Positions 42,410 through 52,759 of a stretch of 64,000 nt of DNA are shown in pieces. Below the pieces are notes generated by a model. That model saw only the letters and a list, made by a program, of their open reading frames with translations, did not search any database and was not told the origin of the DNA. The stretch is taken from NCBI GenBank assembly GCA_036365145.1, contig JAEOAD010000040.1, positions 12,898,501 through 12,962,500 of the forward strand, in the 5' to 3' direction. A program made the translations under genes and the position numbers. The DNA comes from Orientallactaga sibirica (taxonomy: Eukaryota > Chordata > Mammalia > Rodentia > Dipodidae). Numbering within the stretch: the first letter of the stretch is position 1; every line of letters starts with the position of its first letter.

Positions 42410-42615
42410 TTATTTATTTATTTGAGAGAGAGATACAGAAATAGGCCAGTAGAGACAGAGAGAGAGAATGGGCACGCCAGGGCCTCCAGCCATGGCAAAT
42501 GAACTCCAGATGTGCCCCCTTGTGCATCTGGCTTTACGTGGGTCCTGGGGAATTGAACCTGGGTCCTTTGGCTTTGCAGGCAACCACCTTAACCACTGAG
42601 CCATCTCCTCAGCCT
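42410..42615 (-). mobile_element. Dip SINE
   Basis: Lacks 'catgcgcc' in the body ('ccagatgtgcccccttg'). Confidence 0.85.
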
Positions 42616-42787
42616 CCCCATAGCTTTTAAAGTAAGGAAGCCTTCTTAGTTACAGCTTTGGAGAGAGTGCAGTCAGCCAGGACACATGGCTGTTTAAATT
42701 CTGAGCGACTGTTTACTGCATGTCTGCAAGGTTCCGTGGTGTCTGGAACCGGGTGATACCCCAGAGTCCTTTTAAGGACCAGGGAGA

Positions 42788-42928
42788 GTGTCATAGTCAA
42801 CAGTATGATCTCTGCCACTAGATGGACTGGCCTGCAATCCCAGCTCTGCCACTGGCTTGGTCCTGGGGACACTGCTTGACCCTCTCTGCCTCCATCTATA
42901 AAGTGGGAATCAGAGCACATGACTGCTA
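42788..42928 (+). mobile_element. MIR SINE
   Basis: 'tcccagctctgccactggct', 'gacactgcttgaccctctct' and 'tctataaagtgggaatcaga' give the MIR core order. Confidence 0.6.
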
Positions 42929-43905
42929 TGGGCAGAATTGTGTCCCCTTTCCACAAAGCACTGACCTGCCTGTGTGACTGTATTTGCAAATGGGGCCTTT
43001 GGGAAGTAAGTGCAGTTAAATTACGTCATTGGGGTGGGGCCTTCGTGATGGGATTAGCGGCTTTATAAGAGGAAACATTTCTCCCTCCCTCCCTTCTCCT
43101 CTTCTTGCAGGAACTAAGTCAGCTGGTTCGACATCTCAGACCCTCTGGCTTCCAGAACTGAGAAATGAATGTGTAGCAAAGGAGAGAGTTAGACAGACAA
43201 CACAAGAAGAGGGAGAGGAATGGGAAGGAGAGGCTGGATAACAAACACAAAATATGGCTAGAGAAGTAGTTCCGATGTACTAAGCATAGTAGGTGTGGTG
43301 GTTTGAGTTAGGTGTCCCCCATAAGCTCATGTGTTCTGCATGCCTGACCCCAGCTGATGGCAATTTGGGAATTACAGCCTTGCTGGAAGAGGTGTGCTAT
43401 CAGGGGTGGGCTTAGGGGTGCTATAGCCAGCTTGCCCTTGCCAGTGTTTGGCACACTCTCCTGCTGCTGTTGTCCACCTGATGCTGACCAGGAGGTGATG
43501 TCTAATCTCTGCTCATGCCACGTTTTCCCCTGACATCACAGAGTTCCTCCTCAAGCCACAATAAACCCTTTCCTCCATAAGCTGCTCCTGGTCAGGTGCT
43601 TTGTGCCAGTAATGGCAAGGTAACTGCAACAGTAGGGTAAGTATAATTTATAACAATTATACAGTTCAAACTAATTAGAGGGAAGATTTTGAAGGTTCCC
43701 AACACATAGAAATGATTATATCTGAGGAGACGGAAATGCTAATTATCCCAATTTGATCAAATTATAATACTGCACCCAGTAAGAACAACTATTATATGCT
43801 AATGAGGAAACTAAAAAAAAAGAAACATTATGCATGAAATAAATAGATAATCTATTGTTTAAGCCACACAGTTACAGCAACCCAAACAGAGTAATCCACT
43901 ACCCC
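42925..43905 (+). mobile_element. MaLR-like LTR split by a DNA-transposon-like repeat
   Basis: The left part has 'gggcagaattgtgtcccctt' and 'ggggccttcgtgatgggatt', then 'ggcttccagaactgagaaat'. The LTR end, 'attgtttaagccacacagtt' with 'acagcaacccaaacagagta', appears only at 43855-43900, after the insert and intervening sequence. Confidence 0.55.
43295..43632 (+). mobile_element. URR1-like medium repeat inside a MaLR LTR
   Basis: Complete and uninterrupted copy from 'tgtggtggtttgagttaggt' to 'ggcaaggtaactgcaa'. Flanks 'atagtagg' and 'acagtagg' look like an 8-bp hAT-type duplication with one mismatch. Confidence 0.55.
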
Positions 43906-43909
43906 AGTA

Positions 43910-44590
43910 GCTCCAGGGAAGCATGGAAGAGCACCTCTCACAGTGAGCTCCCACAGATATCAGCTATGGTTGTTAGCGTTTATGCACAGCTGAGCACTCT
44001 GCCTGCTATTGCTAACTTCATATAAAACACTGTCTTACGTGGATGGCTGTTGAACAATTTAATGCCACTCCAGACTTCCTAGAATTGGATGGAAGTGGCA
44101 TTTGGCTGTGACATATCCATACTTAGAACAGATTGAGGAAACATTGTGTTCCTTCATATTAATTGAGGGGAAAATATCAAGACGTGGAAGAGCAAGAACT
44201 CAGCCTGTCCGCCCTTTCACGAGTCACTTCATTTGGAAATGCGTTTTGCTCTCAAGCAGTGTTTTCCTGACAGAAGGTCGCAGTACCCTAACCAGGCCTG
44301 GAAATGCAAATTAAGTGGACTCACGGATGACTGGTTCTCCTGTTGGAAAAGTGGAAATCGAATATTAAGTCGAAGCCTCCTCCCTGCAGGTGAAGGTCTG
44401 GGGAGATTGCCGAGGGAAGCAAGGACACGGCCCGCGCGTGGGAAGAGAAGGCAGCAGTGTTTGTTGGAAGTGGGGAGATACCGAATCCACCCAGCAGGTC
44501 AGGACCCACGGAGAGACAGTGCATGCTGCCTGCTCACTGGTGTAGCTTACCACGAATGAAACAGGAAGGAGAACTCGAAAGAGTAATAAC
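43910..44590. other. Repeat-free stretch with exon-like block
   Basis: 44396-44506 is open, CpG-rich, preceded by 'cctcctccctgcag' and followed by CAG|GTCAGG. The frame has high Gly/Arg/Trp content and no family resemblance, so I leave it as a note rather than a gene. Confidence 0.3.
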
Positions 44591-44593
44591 TCG

Positions 44594-44815
44594 GGGGCTG
44601 AACACATGGCTCAGTGGATCAAGTGCTTGCCATGCAATCGTGAGAACCCGAGTTCAGATCCCCAGAGCCTAAACAAGTTAGGTATGGTGTGGCCTACCTG
44701 TAATCCCCACCCCAGGGAGGCAGGGACAGACAGGTTCTCTAGGGCTTGCTGACCAGCCACGCTAGCTGAATCGGTGAGCTCTAGGTTCATTGAGAGACCC
44801 TATCTCAAAACATAA
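44594..44815 (+). mobile_element. B3-like SINE, long form
   Basis: 'gggctgaacacatggctcag' head, 'gagttcagatccccagagcc', then a B1-like middle ('acctgtaatccccacccc') and 'gagaccctatctcaaaac' end. Confidence 0.5.
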
Positions 44816-44821
44816 GGCCGG

Positions 44822-45030
44822 GCTGGAGAGATGGCTTAGTGGTTAAGGAACATGCCTGCAAAGCTTACGGACTCCGTTCGATTCTCCAGGTCCCACATAA
44901 GCCAGATACACATAGTGGTGCATGTGCCTGGAGTTCATTTGCACTGGCTAGAGGCCCTGGCGTGTCCATTCTCACTCTCTCTCTCTCTGTCTCTAATAAA
45001 TAAATAAATAAAAATAAATCTTTGAAAAAA
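44822..45030 (+). mobile_element. Dip SINE
   Basis: Follows the B3-like element directly; near consensus. Confidence 0.85.
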
Positions 45031-45148
45031 AATGGAGAGGAGCCATTGGTGATCTCTGCCCTGCACACATGTGCATACATACCCATATACATACATGTAC
45101 CCACACACATGCATACCCATAATCACACACAAACAAAAAGCCAGTAGT

Positions 45149-45355
45149 GGAATGGAGAGAGAACTCAGCAGTGAAAGGCACCCACTTACAAAACTTGATA
45201 GCCTGGTTTCCATTCCCCAGTGCCCATGTAAAGCCAAATGCACAAATTTATGCTAAATGCACAGGAGCGTGTATCTGGAGTTTGTGTGTGGTGGCAAGAG
45301 GCCCTGATGATCACTCTCTCTCTCTTTCTGCTTGCAGATAAATACAAAATATTTT
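45149..45355 (+). mobile_element. Old Dip SINE
   Basis: 'atggagagagaactcagcag' head; body diverged with 'aatttatgctaaatgcac' insertion. Confidence 0.65.
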
Positions 45356-45625
45356 AAACAACAAATAGCCCAGTAGCTCGAGATACCGATCAGCGGTATG
45401 TCATGTGCAAGGCCGTGGTCATGTTGTGCCCCAGGTGTCGGCAGTCAAAGACGATGATATCTGTGATGAATTTCAAAACGTGAATTAACTAGGGCAAGTC
45501 AATCTACTTGTAACTATCACAATGCATTGGCCATTCAAAATGATGTCACTGATAGTATTCCTCTCCCCAAAATCTTTTGTTGGTCTAAACTATCACTATA
45601 GTTACTGTCAAGATTTAATACTGTT

Positions 45626-45848
45626 GGGCTGGAGAGATGTCTTAGTGGTTAAGGCGCTTGCCTGCAAAGCCAAAGGACCTCAGTTCGATTCCCCAGGACC
45701 CACGTCAGCCAGATGCACAAGGTGGCACATATGTCTGGAGTTTGTTTGCAGTGGCTAGAGGCCCTGGTGTGCCCATTCTCTCCCTATCTCTCTCTCTCTG
45801 CCTCTTTCCCTCTCTCGCACTCTCAAATAAATAAATAAATAATGTAAA
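45626..45848 (+). mobile_element. Dip SINE
   Basis: Flanks share 'agatttaatactgt' (45610 and 45850), a perfect 14-bp target duplication. Confidence 0.9.
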
Positions 45849-45900
45849 AAAGATTTAATACTGTATATATAAGCCTCAAGTTAGCTTGTTTCTTTTTTTT

Positions 45901-45924
45901 ACACACACACACACACACACACAA
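45901..45924 (+). repeat. (CA)n microsatellite
   Basis: Twelve units, short. Confidence 0.85.
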
Positions 45925-46017
45925 CACACAAAATTACTTCCTCCATCTTAAATACACTAGATTGTCCCACTATCTGATACTTTTTGTTTTAAGATTAAAT
46001 ATTAAAAAACAAACAAG

Positions 46018-46170
46018 TAGCCCTGCATGGTGGCGCACATCTTTAATCCCAGCACTCAGGAGGCAGAGGCAGGAGGATTGCCATGAGTTTGAGGCCACCC
46101 TGAGACTACACAGTGAATTCTAGGTCAGCCTGGGCTAGAGTGAGACCCTACCTCAAAAAACCACACAAAA
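46018..46170 (+). mobile_element. B1 SINE
   Basis: 'tagccctgcatggtggcgca' 5' end variant. Confidence 0.85.
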
Positions 46171-46185
46171 AAACCAAGATCTTGG

Positions 46186-46435
46186 TCTTGAGATGGCTTA
46201 GTGGTTGAGGTGGTTTGCCTGCAAAGCCAAAGGACTCAGGTTCGATTCCTCAGGATCCACGTAAGCCAGATGCACAAGAGGAAACATGCATCTGGAGTTC
46301 ATTTGCAGCATCCAAAGGCCCTGGCATGCCCATTCTGTATCTCTCTCTCCCTCTCTCGCTCACTTGCTCTCTCTCTCTCTACCTGCCTATTTTTCTCTCT
46401 CTCAAATAAATAAATAAAAATTAAAAAAAAAAAAA
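46186..46435 (+). mobile_element. Dip SINE
   Basis: Flanks share 'acaagatcttg' or 'ccaagatcttg' (46174 and 46435). Long CT run. Confidence 0.85.
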
Positions 46436-46439
46436 CAAG

Positions 46440-47410
46440 ATCTTGATAAGCGGCAAGCCTACAAGTGTTGACTGGTCCTGTATACTGACTGTGAGAAACA
46501 AGATATTGGCAGAGCGTTACGCTATTTTGCGGTATCACATGCTTTATCAATCATGTTTTCATGAGGGCAGGACAACTCATGTCGAACAGACAACCATCGT
46601 TCACAAGATTCGAATGAAGCGACACACGAATTACCAGTTTATGGCATTAGTGCTACTGAGCTGTGGTTCCCGTGTGAATATTTATAGTCATTTTACATGT
46701 CACTATGTCACATTATCCATTTCCACTTTAGATTTAAGATTATTTGGGTTAGAAATCAAAGACTGGAGTTTTTTAATCAGAGTTGAAAACACACTTGATT
46801 AGTATGAAGAGTTTTATGTAATTAATTGTACATTAAGAGAATTAGCAACTTATGTGAATTCATGCGAAGAAGGCTAAAGCTAACTATTAGAAAAGTAATC
46901 CTTTTAGATTCTAAGTAATTGTAAAATTGTGACTCGGGCTGCTTATTAACAGGGAACAACTTGGCAATTTATAGAAAATTAAAACAAGCTTTCCTACCAT
47001 ACTTGCAATTCATTTTTAAATTGGAAATTACTTGAATCATCCCTTTAATTGTCAGGTATCAGTAAATGTCGGGTATGTGCCTAGCATTGTGTTTGTCATT
47101 GTTGGTTTCCAAGACATTTAGGACCATTAGCCACCAGGATGAGAATGGGATCAATCATAAAATGGGACCAGTGAGGCCGCAGAGAAGTAAACATATTGGT
47201 ACAGGAGGGACATGAGTGGATCAAATTCCAGACCTTGGCTACTTCAAAATCAAGACAGAATTCTGGCTTTATGTCAAAACTAAATACATAAACACAGAAT
47301 ATTGATTTAGCATTGCCTTTTTTTCTTGAGATGAAAGAACTTGGATCATTTTGACTTTCATCTTCAGGGGTCTTATTTATTTGTTAGAAGTTTAAAAAAT
47401 ATTTATTTAG
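46440..47410. other. Repeat-free AT-rich block, possible conserved non-coding element
   Basis: Almost 1 kb without any SINE, LTR or L1. It keeps CpGs in AT-rich DNA ('attcgaatgaagcgacacac') and has TAAT-type homeodomain-like sites ('gtaattaattgtacatta'). A 119-codon frame (46443-46802) crosses it with no recognisable protein. Regulatory function is inference. Confidence 0.4.
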
Positions 47411-47411
47411 A

Positions 47412-47565
47412 GCCGGGCGTGGTGGTGCACGCCTTTAATCCCAGCTCTCGGGAGGCAGAGGTAGGAGAATCGCCGTGAGTTCAAGGCCACCCTGAGACTA
47501 CATAGTTAATTCCAGGTCAGCCTGGGCCAGAGTGAGACCCTACCTCGAAAAACCAAAAAAAAAAA
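47412..47565 (+). mobile_element. B1 SINE
   Basis: Near consensus; flanks share 'aaaaatatttatttattt' type sequence with the next spacer (47394 and 47561). Confidence 0.9.
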
Positions 47566-47579
47566 TATTTATTTATTTG

Positions 47580-47780
47580 CGGGCTGGAGTGATGGCTTAG
47601 CTATTAAAGTGTTTGCCTGCAAAGCCAAAGGATCCCAGTTCGATTCTCCAGGACCCACGTAAACCAGATGCACAAGGGGACGCAGGCATCTGGAGTTCGG
47701 TTGCAGTGGCTGGAGACCCTCGTGCACCCATTCTATCTCTTTCTCTCTCTTAAATAAATAAATAAATAAATAAATACATT
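47580..47780 (+). mobile_element. Dip SINE
   Basis: First of a tail-to-tail pair; 'ggacgcaggcatctgg' variant. Confidence 0.85.
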
Positions 47781-47789
47781 TTAAAAGTA

Positions 47790-47988
47790 TTTATTTATTT
47801 GCAAGGAAAAAGAGACGGAGGGAGAGAAAAAAAACTATGGGTGTACTAGGGCCTCCAGCACCTGCACATGAATTCCAGATGCATGTGCCACTTTGTGCAT
47901 CTGCCTTGACGTGGGTCCTGGGGAATTGAACCCAGGTTGTTAGGCTTTGCAGGCAAGCGCTTTAACCACTGAGCCATCTCTCCAGCCC
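47790..47988 (-). mobile_element. Dip SINE
   Basis: Second of the pair, about 10 bases from its partner's tail. Confidence 0.85.
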
Positions 47989-48034
47989 TGAAATGAGTTT
48001 TATAGCACCAACTAAGGGCTGTGAAAGTAGGAGG

Positions 48035-48220
48035 TGAGGGGTTGGCAAGACTTGTAAAGTCTGTTGGCCCTGGGTTCAATTCCCAACTTACCCATGTAAA
48101 GCAGATTCAAAAAGTGATGTAAGCCTCTGGAGTTTGTTTGCAGCAGCCAGAGGCCCTGACATGCCCATACATACACATGCAAGTAAGTAAGTAGATCAAT
48201 CAATCAATCAATCAATACCT
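48035..48220 (+). mobile_element. Old Dip SINE
   Basis: 'gaggggttggcaagacttgt' head is degraded; (CAAT)n tail. Confidence 0.65.
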
Positions 48221-48361
48221 TAAAAGGAAGGTAGCAGATGGAGGGAGGGAATCCTGGGATGGTGGTAAAAATGAAGGCAAAAACAATGTTGGTACTTTGG
48301 AAAACAGTAGAGAGAATGCGATTAACCAACTGTGGAGCAGGGGAAAGTGAACAGAGATGGG

Positions 48362-48545
48362 TGATTTATTTATTTACAAGCAGAGTGTGAGTAGGGGGGA
48401 TTGCCAAGTCCTCCTGTCACTGCAAATGAACTCCAGACGCATGCGCCACTACGTGCGTCTGGCTTTACGTGGATACTGGGGAACTGAACCTTATCCTTCA
48501 GGGTTTGCAAGCAAGTGGTTAAGCCACAGAGCCATCTCTCCAGCC
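48362..48545 (-). mobile_element. Dip SINE
   Basis: Diverged CT end ('gagtgtgagtaggggggatt'). Confidence 0.8.
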
Positions 48546-48672
48546 CACGGACTTATCTTTAAACATACTGTGGATGAAGCACACACAAGGGCGCATGTGT
48601 GTTTGATCCCAGACTCTGGAGGTGGGCGCAGCACGGACTACACAGCAAAATACTGTCTCAAAACAACAAATC

Positions 48673-48835
48673 GCCGGGTGAGGTGTTGCACGCCTTTAAT
48701 CCCAGCACTTGGGAGGCAGAGGTAGGAGGATCACCTTGAGTTCGAGGCCAACCTGAGACTACAGAGTGAATTCCAAGTCAGCCTGAACTAGAGTGAAACC
48801 CTACCTCGAAAAACCAAAAAAAAAAAAAAACCCAA
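48673..48835 (+). mobile_element. B1 SINE
   Basis: 'cgccgggtgaggtgttgcac' 5' variant; A15 tail. Confidence 0.9.
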
Positions 48836-49102
48836 CAAAGCAAAACAAAACAACCAAAGGGTAAATAAAACCAAAAGCACACAACCACGTGAGATGCCTG
48901 GCGGACCACTCCACGCAGGCATGCGGGGGAGGCTGGGGTTAGGGCCTGTAGTTGTACCAGGTGGTCATAACAGAAATCATCAGGTGAGAGATGAGGGTTA
49001 AAACCACACGCTGGATATGTGCTGGGGAGAGTACATCCACAGAGAAGCAATGACTGAGACAGAAACCCTCTTTGAATCATTGCTTGAAAGTGTATCTCGG
49101 AG

Positions 49103-49285
49103 GGCTGGGTGTGGTGGCACATGTCTTTAATCCCAGCTCTCGGGAGGCAGAGGTAGGAGGATCACTGTGAGTTCAAGGCCACCCTGAGACTACACAGTGA
49201 ATTCCAGGTCAGCCTGAGCTTGAGTGAGACCCTACCTCAAAAAAAACAACAAAAACAAACAAACCAAAACAACAACAAAAAGTTT
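49103..49285 (+). mobile_element. B1 SINE
   Basis: (CAAA)n/(CAA)n tail; flanks share 'aagtgtatctcgg' and 'aagtttatcttgg'. Confidence 0.9.
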
Positions 49286-49291
49286 ATCTTG

Positions 49292-49505
49292 GGGCTGGAG
49301 AGATGGCTTAGCAGTTAAGCCGCTTGCATGCAAAGTCAGAAGACCCAGGTTCAACTCCCCAGGACCTATGTAAGCCAGATAGATGCACAAGGTGGTGTGT
49401 GCATCTGGACTTTGTTTGCAGCGGATGGAGGCCCATTCTCTCTCTATCTGCCTTTTTCTCTCCCTTCTTCCCTCTCTCTTAAATAAAATAAATAAATATT
49501 AAAAT
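49292..49505 (+). mobile_element. Dip SINE
   Basis: 'gatagatgcacaagg' shows a 4-base duplication in the body. Confidence 0.85.
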
Positions 49506-49574
49506 ACACTTTTTAAAAAGTGTATCTTGTCACAAACTTTCCTACACCACAGGTCCCCATTGTTCATTTCTTTT

Positions 49575-49810
49575 GTCCAGCCAAGTTAGTGGTTAAGAGC
49601 CCAGGTTGTAGGGGAAGTTCTAACTCTGTCACTCAAGTTGGTTGATGATGGGCACATTGCATACTTTCTCTGGGCCTCAGTTTCCCTATCTATAAAATGG
49701 GTACAACACAGTGCCCACTTTTTTTTGAGAATCAGATGAGAAGATGGATGTAAAGTGCATAATACCAGGTCTGGCACAAAGAAAGCAATTGATGCACATT
49801 AGCTGATATA
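49575..49810 (+). mobile_element. MIR SINE, nearly complete
   Basis: 'ctgggcctcagtttccctat', 'ctataaaatgggtacaaca', 'gtaaagtgcataataccagg' and 'ctggcacaaagaaagcaatt' span the MIR core and tail in order. Confidence 0.7.
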
Positions 49811-49895
49811 TTGATGACATTGATGAACCTGCCACAAAATTCACTAAAAATTTTGGCCACGTAGCAGGAACTTAAATACTGGATGTGTTATTCTT

Positions 49896-50093
49896 TTTTT
49901 AAAATTTATTTATTTGAGAGAGGGAGAGAAAGAGAGAGAGAATGAGCATGCCAGGGTTTCCAGCCACTGCAAACGAACTCTAGACACATGCACCCCCTTG
50001 TGCATCTGGCTTACATGGGTCCTGGGGAATTGAATGGAGGTCCTTTGGCTTTGCAGGCAAACGCCTTAACCACTAAGCAATCTCTCCAGCCCC
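49896..50093 (-). mobile_element. Dip SINE
   Basis: Flanks share 'gatgtgttattct' and 'catgtgttattct' (49880 and 50097). Confidence 0.9.
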
Positions 50094-50109
50094 TGCATGT
50101 GTTATTCTA

Positions 50110-50534
50110 CATGTGTTTTAAAAATGTATTCTCATCTCTCAGAGTCTTTGTTGAAACAAGAAAAATCAAAATCATTATTATAACACAGGCGGCACATTTC
50201 CTTTGCTTCTTACATAAATTCTGTGAAAGAACTCGATGGAGAAATTATTGCACGGAATAAAATTACTCTCTAGCATTCTTTTCCCATTGTCTTTAAGCAA
50301 TAACCTGCTGACTCTGCCCCTTTCCCTACTGAAACAAAGTAGCCCTGCACGAAACAAAAAAAAAAAAAAAAAAATCCCGTTTCCCAAATCATCCACTGTA
50401 ATAAAAGGTGAGGCTGTTTAGGCAGAATTAACAATGTTTCCTCAAAGCTCCTACAGCCCGGGGCTCTTGTACTCCACTTATTAAACAGTATTTGGGCTGG
50501 CAGTATGTCAGTGAGAAGTCAACACTATCAGCAG
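50110..50534. other. Unique stretch
   Basis: No repeat recognised; A(20) run at 50356. Confidence 0.35.
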
Positions 50535-50625
50535 TATCCAGCAGCCAGCACTTAGCGTGAGTAAATTATCAGTAAAACATTCCTGAATGAATGAATGAAT
50601 GAATGAATGAATGAACGAACAGATT
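50535..50625 (+). mobile_element. L2 3' end with (GAAT)n tail
   Basis: 'gccagcacttagcgtgagta' leads into 'cattcctgaatgaatgaatg', the usual L2 terminus. The GAAT run at 50585-50614 is the tail repeat. Confidence 0.4.
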
Positions 50626-50727
50626 CAAGAACACAGATGACAGGACACACATCTAGGCTGTATAAAATAAGGGAAGCAGCCCACATGACCTTTGTGTTCA
50701 GCTGACGATTAGCCTTTGGCTGACACG

Positions 50728-50728
<1 letters not shown>

Positions 50729-50776
<48 letters not shown>
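50729..50776 (+). repeat. (GT)n microsatellite
   Basis: About 23 units followed by a degenerate TG-rich run to 50840. Confidence 0.95.
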
Positions 50777-50778
<2 letters not shown>

Positions 50779-50789
50779 GTAATATGTGA

Positions 50790-51130
50790 GGTATATGGTA
50801 CAATGTGTGTATGGTGTATGCACATATGTGTAAATGTGTGCACCCTATGCATGCACATGCGGAGACCACAGGAGAAGGCTGGCTGTTCTCCACTATCACA
50901 CCCCGCCCCCAGGGTCGATCACTGAACCCAGAGCTGCCATTTTCAGTCAGATTGGCTGACCCGCAAGCCCCAGAGTCTCTTGTTTCTGCTCCTAACAGGA
51001 CTGCGGTTACAGGTCAGGGCCAGCTATGTACGTGGACGCTGGGAAAGTGAACTCAGGGCGAATTAGGCCCTCTCTGGTCCTCATGCCTGGGTGGTCAATG
51101 ATCTCACCTGCTGAGCCATCTCCCCAGCCC
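50790..51130 (-). mobile_element. B3-like SINE, long form
   Basis: Tail side 'catgcggagaccacaggaga', head side 'cctgctgagccatctcccca'. Long middle part shared in layout with the copies at 11795 and 18918. Confidence 0.55.
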
Positions 51131-51294
51131 TGACAAGTCTCAATGGCATGGCTTACATCCCCACTGCCACCAATGATGAAAGTCTATCAGTTGAATAGAA
51201 ATGAATGGCAAAGGACGGGCCTACGTTTTATTAGTGTCCGTATTTATGAAGTACTGTCACCTTTATGAAATCAACTGCCTAGTTCTGTATTAAA

Positions 51295-51850
51295 ATGCAC
51301 AACATGAAATGCACTCTCGTAACTGCTGTTAAGAGAACACTTGAGCAGTGTAAATTACATGCTCATTGTAGAAAGACCAGCGCCCATCTTCATAACTCAT
51401 TTCATCGTGGGAAGCTGAAACTCTAACCCATTAAACAATAACTTACTCAGGGCTGGAGAGAAGGGTTAGTGGTTAAAGCACTTGCCTGTGAAGCCTAAGG
51501 ACCCAGGTTCGATTCCCCAGTACCTATGTAAGCCAGATGCACAAGGTGGCACATGCATCTGGATTTTGTTTGCAGCAGCTGGAGGCCCTGACATGCCACA
51601 CCTGCCTCCTTTCCCTATCTGCCTCTTTCTCTCTCGCACTCTCTCAAATAAATAAATAAATAAATTATTTTTTAAAAACAATAATTTCTCATATTTTCCT
51701 CCCCACAACCCCTGGCAATCACCATCCCTTTGCCTGCCTCTGTGCCTTTGATTACTTTAAGAACCTCATATACATGTAATCACATAGATTCTTCTGCTTT
51801 GTTGTGACTGGTTTATTTCACTTAGCATAATATTTTCATGTTTCATTATG
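51295..51850 (+). mobile_element. Old L1 3'-region fossil split by a Dip
   Basis: 'gaaactctaacccattaaac' on the left and 'aacccctggcaatcaccatc', 'gtttatttcacttagcataa' on the right are typical of ancient L1 3' ends. An 'aaacaataa' repeat brackets the inner Dip. Confidence 0.5.
51451..51674 (+). mobile_element. Dip SINE
   Basis: Inserted in an L1 3' fossil; 'gagagaagggttagtgg' A-box variant. Confidence 0.9.
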
Positions 51851-51984
51851 AAAATATATAAAAACATTAAAATATTTTTTAAAACAACAGTCATTTGGAA
51901 AAAAAAGACATACTATGGCACATTTTTAATTTTTGTTTTTTATTTTAATTTATGGAATGATATCTTCTGAGCCAGAGTGATTGA

Positions 51985-52138
51985 ATGAGTGGCTGACAGG
52001 GTCTTCTTACATGCTAGCCCAAGCTGCCCTGGAATTCACTGTAAGAGCCCAGGCTAACTTCTCACTCTAAGCAATCCTCCTTCCTCCACCCCTCAAGTGC
52101 TGGGATCATGGACCAGAACCACCATGCCCAGCACTGTT
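51985..52138 (-). mobile_element. Old B1 SINE
   Basis: 'ccaagctgccctggaattca' and 'caagtgctgggatcatggac', heavily diverged. Confidence 0.6.
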
Positions 52139-52319
52139 GGCGCATATATTTTATCTGCGTAAACTGATTTATAATAAGGAGGCCAAGAGAAGATAAGATA
52201 CTTGTTTGACAAACCTGTTGAGAAAAATCGAAATTGTCCCACTGAAGCCTATGAGCATGCAGTCCTTTTTAAGAACTCTGCTGCTGAGCCTGGATCCCTA
52301 TTACATGTCCTATATGGTC

Positions 52320-52405
52320 ACACACAGTGGTGTTAGAAGGATCTTGGGTTGAATTACAACTCCACTGCTTACCAGTGACCTTGTGAAACAATGTCTACCA
52401 CCCGG
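52320..52405 (+). mobile_element. MIR fragment
   Basis: 'gggttgaattacaactccac' with 'ttaccagtgaccttgtgaaa' matches the MIR 5' core. Confidence 0.45.
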
Positions 52406-52499
52406 AAACGTAAAGCGACAGCCACACCAACATGACTGGGTAAAGCGCCTATCTGACCATAGCCAGGTTCTAGAGAAAATGTGTTCTATTTCTTCTTTT

Positions 52500-52708
52500 T
52501 TAAATTTTATTTTGTTTTATTTATTTATTTGAGAGCAACACAGAGAGAGAATGGACGCACCAGGTCCTCCAGCCACTGCAAATGAACTCCAGATGCATGC
52601 GCCTCCTTATGCATCTGGCTTATGTGAGTCCTGGGGAGTCGAACCTCAAACCTGGGTCCTTAGGTTTCACAGGCAAGCGTTTAATCGCTAAGCCATTTCT
52701 CCAGCCCC
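52500..52708 (-). mobile_element. Dip SINE
   Basis: 'gtcgaacctcaaacctgggtc' type insertion of 8 bases near the head. Flanks share 'ctatttcttctttttt' and 'cctattctttttttt'. Confidence 0.85.
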
Positions 52709-52759
52709 TATTCTTTTTTTTTCTTTTTCTTTTTTTTTTTAATCTTACCAAAGCTCCTT

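Noticed and set aside
46443..46802. Plus frame of 119 codons in the repeat-free block
   Set aside because: AT-rich codons and no family resemblance or upstream signal; the block is better explained as non-coding.
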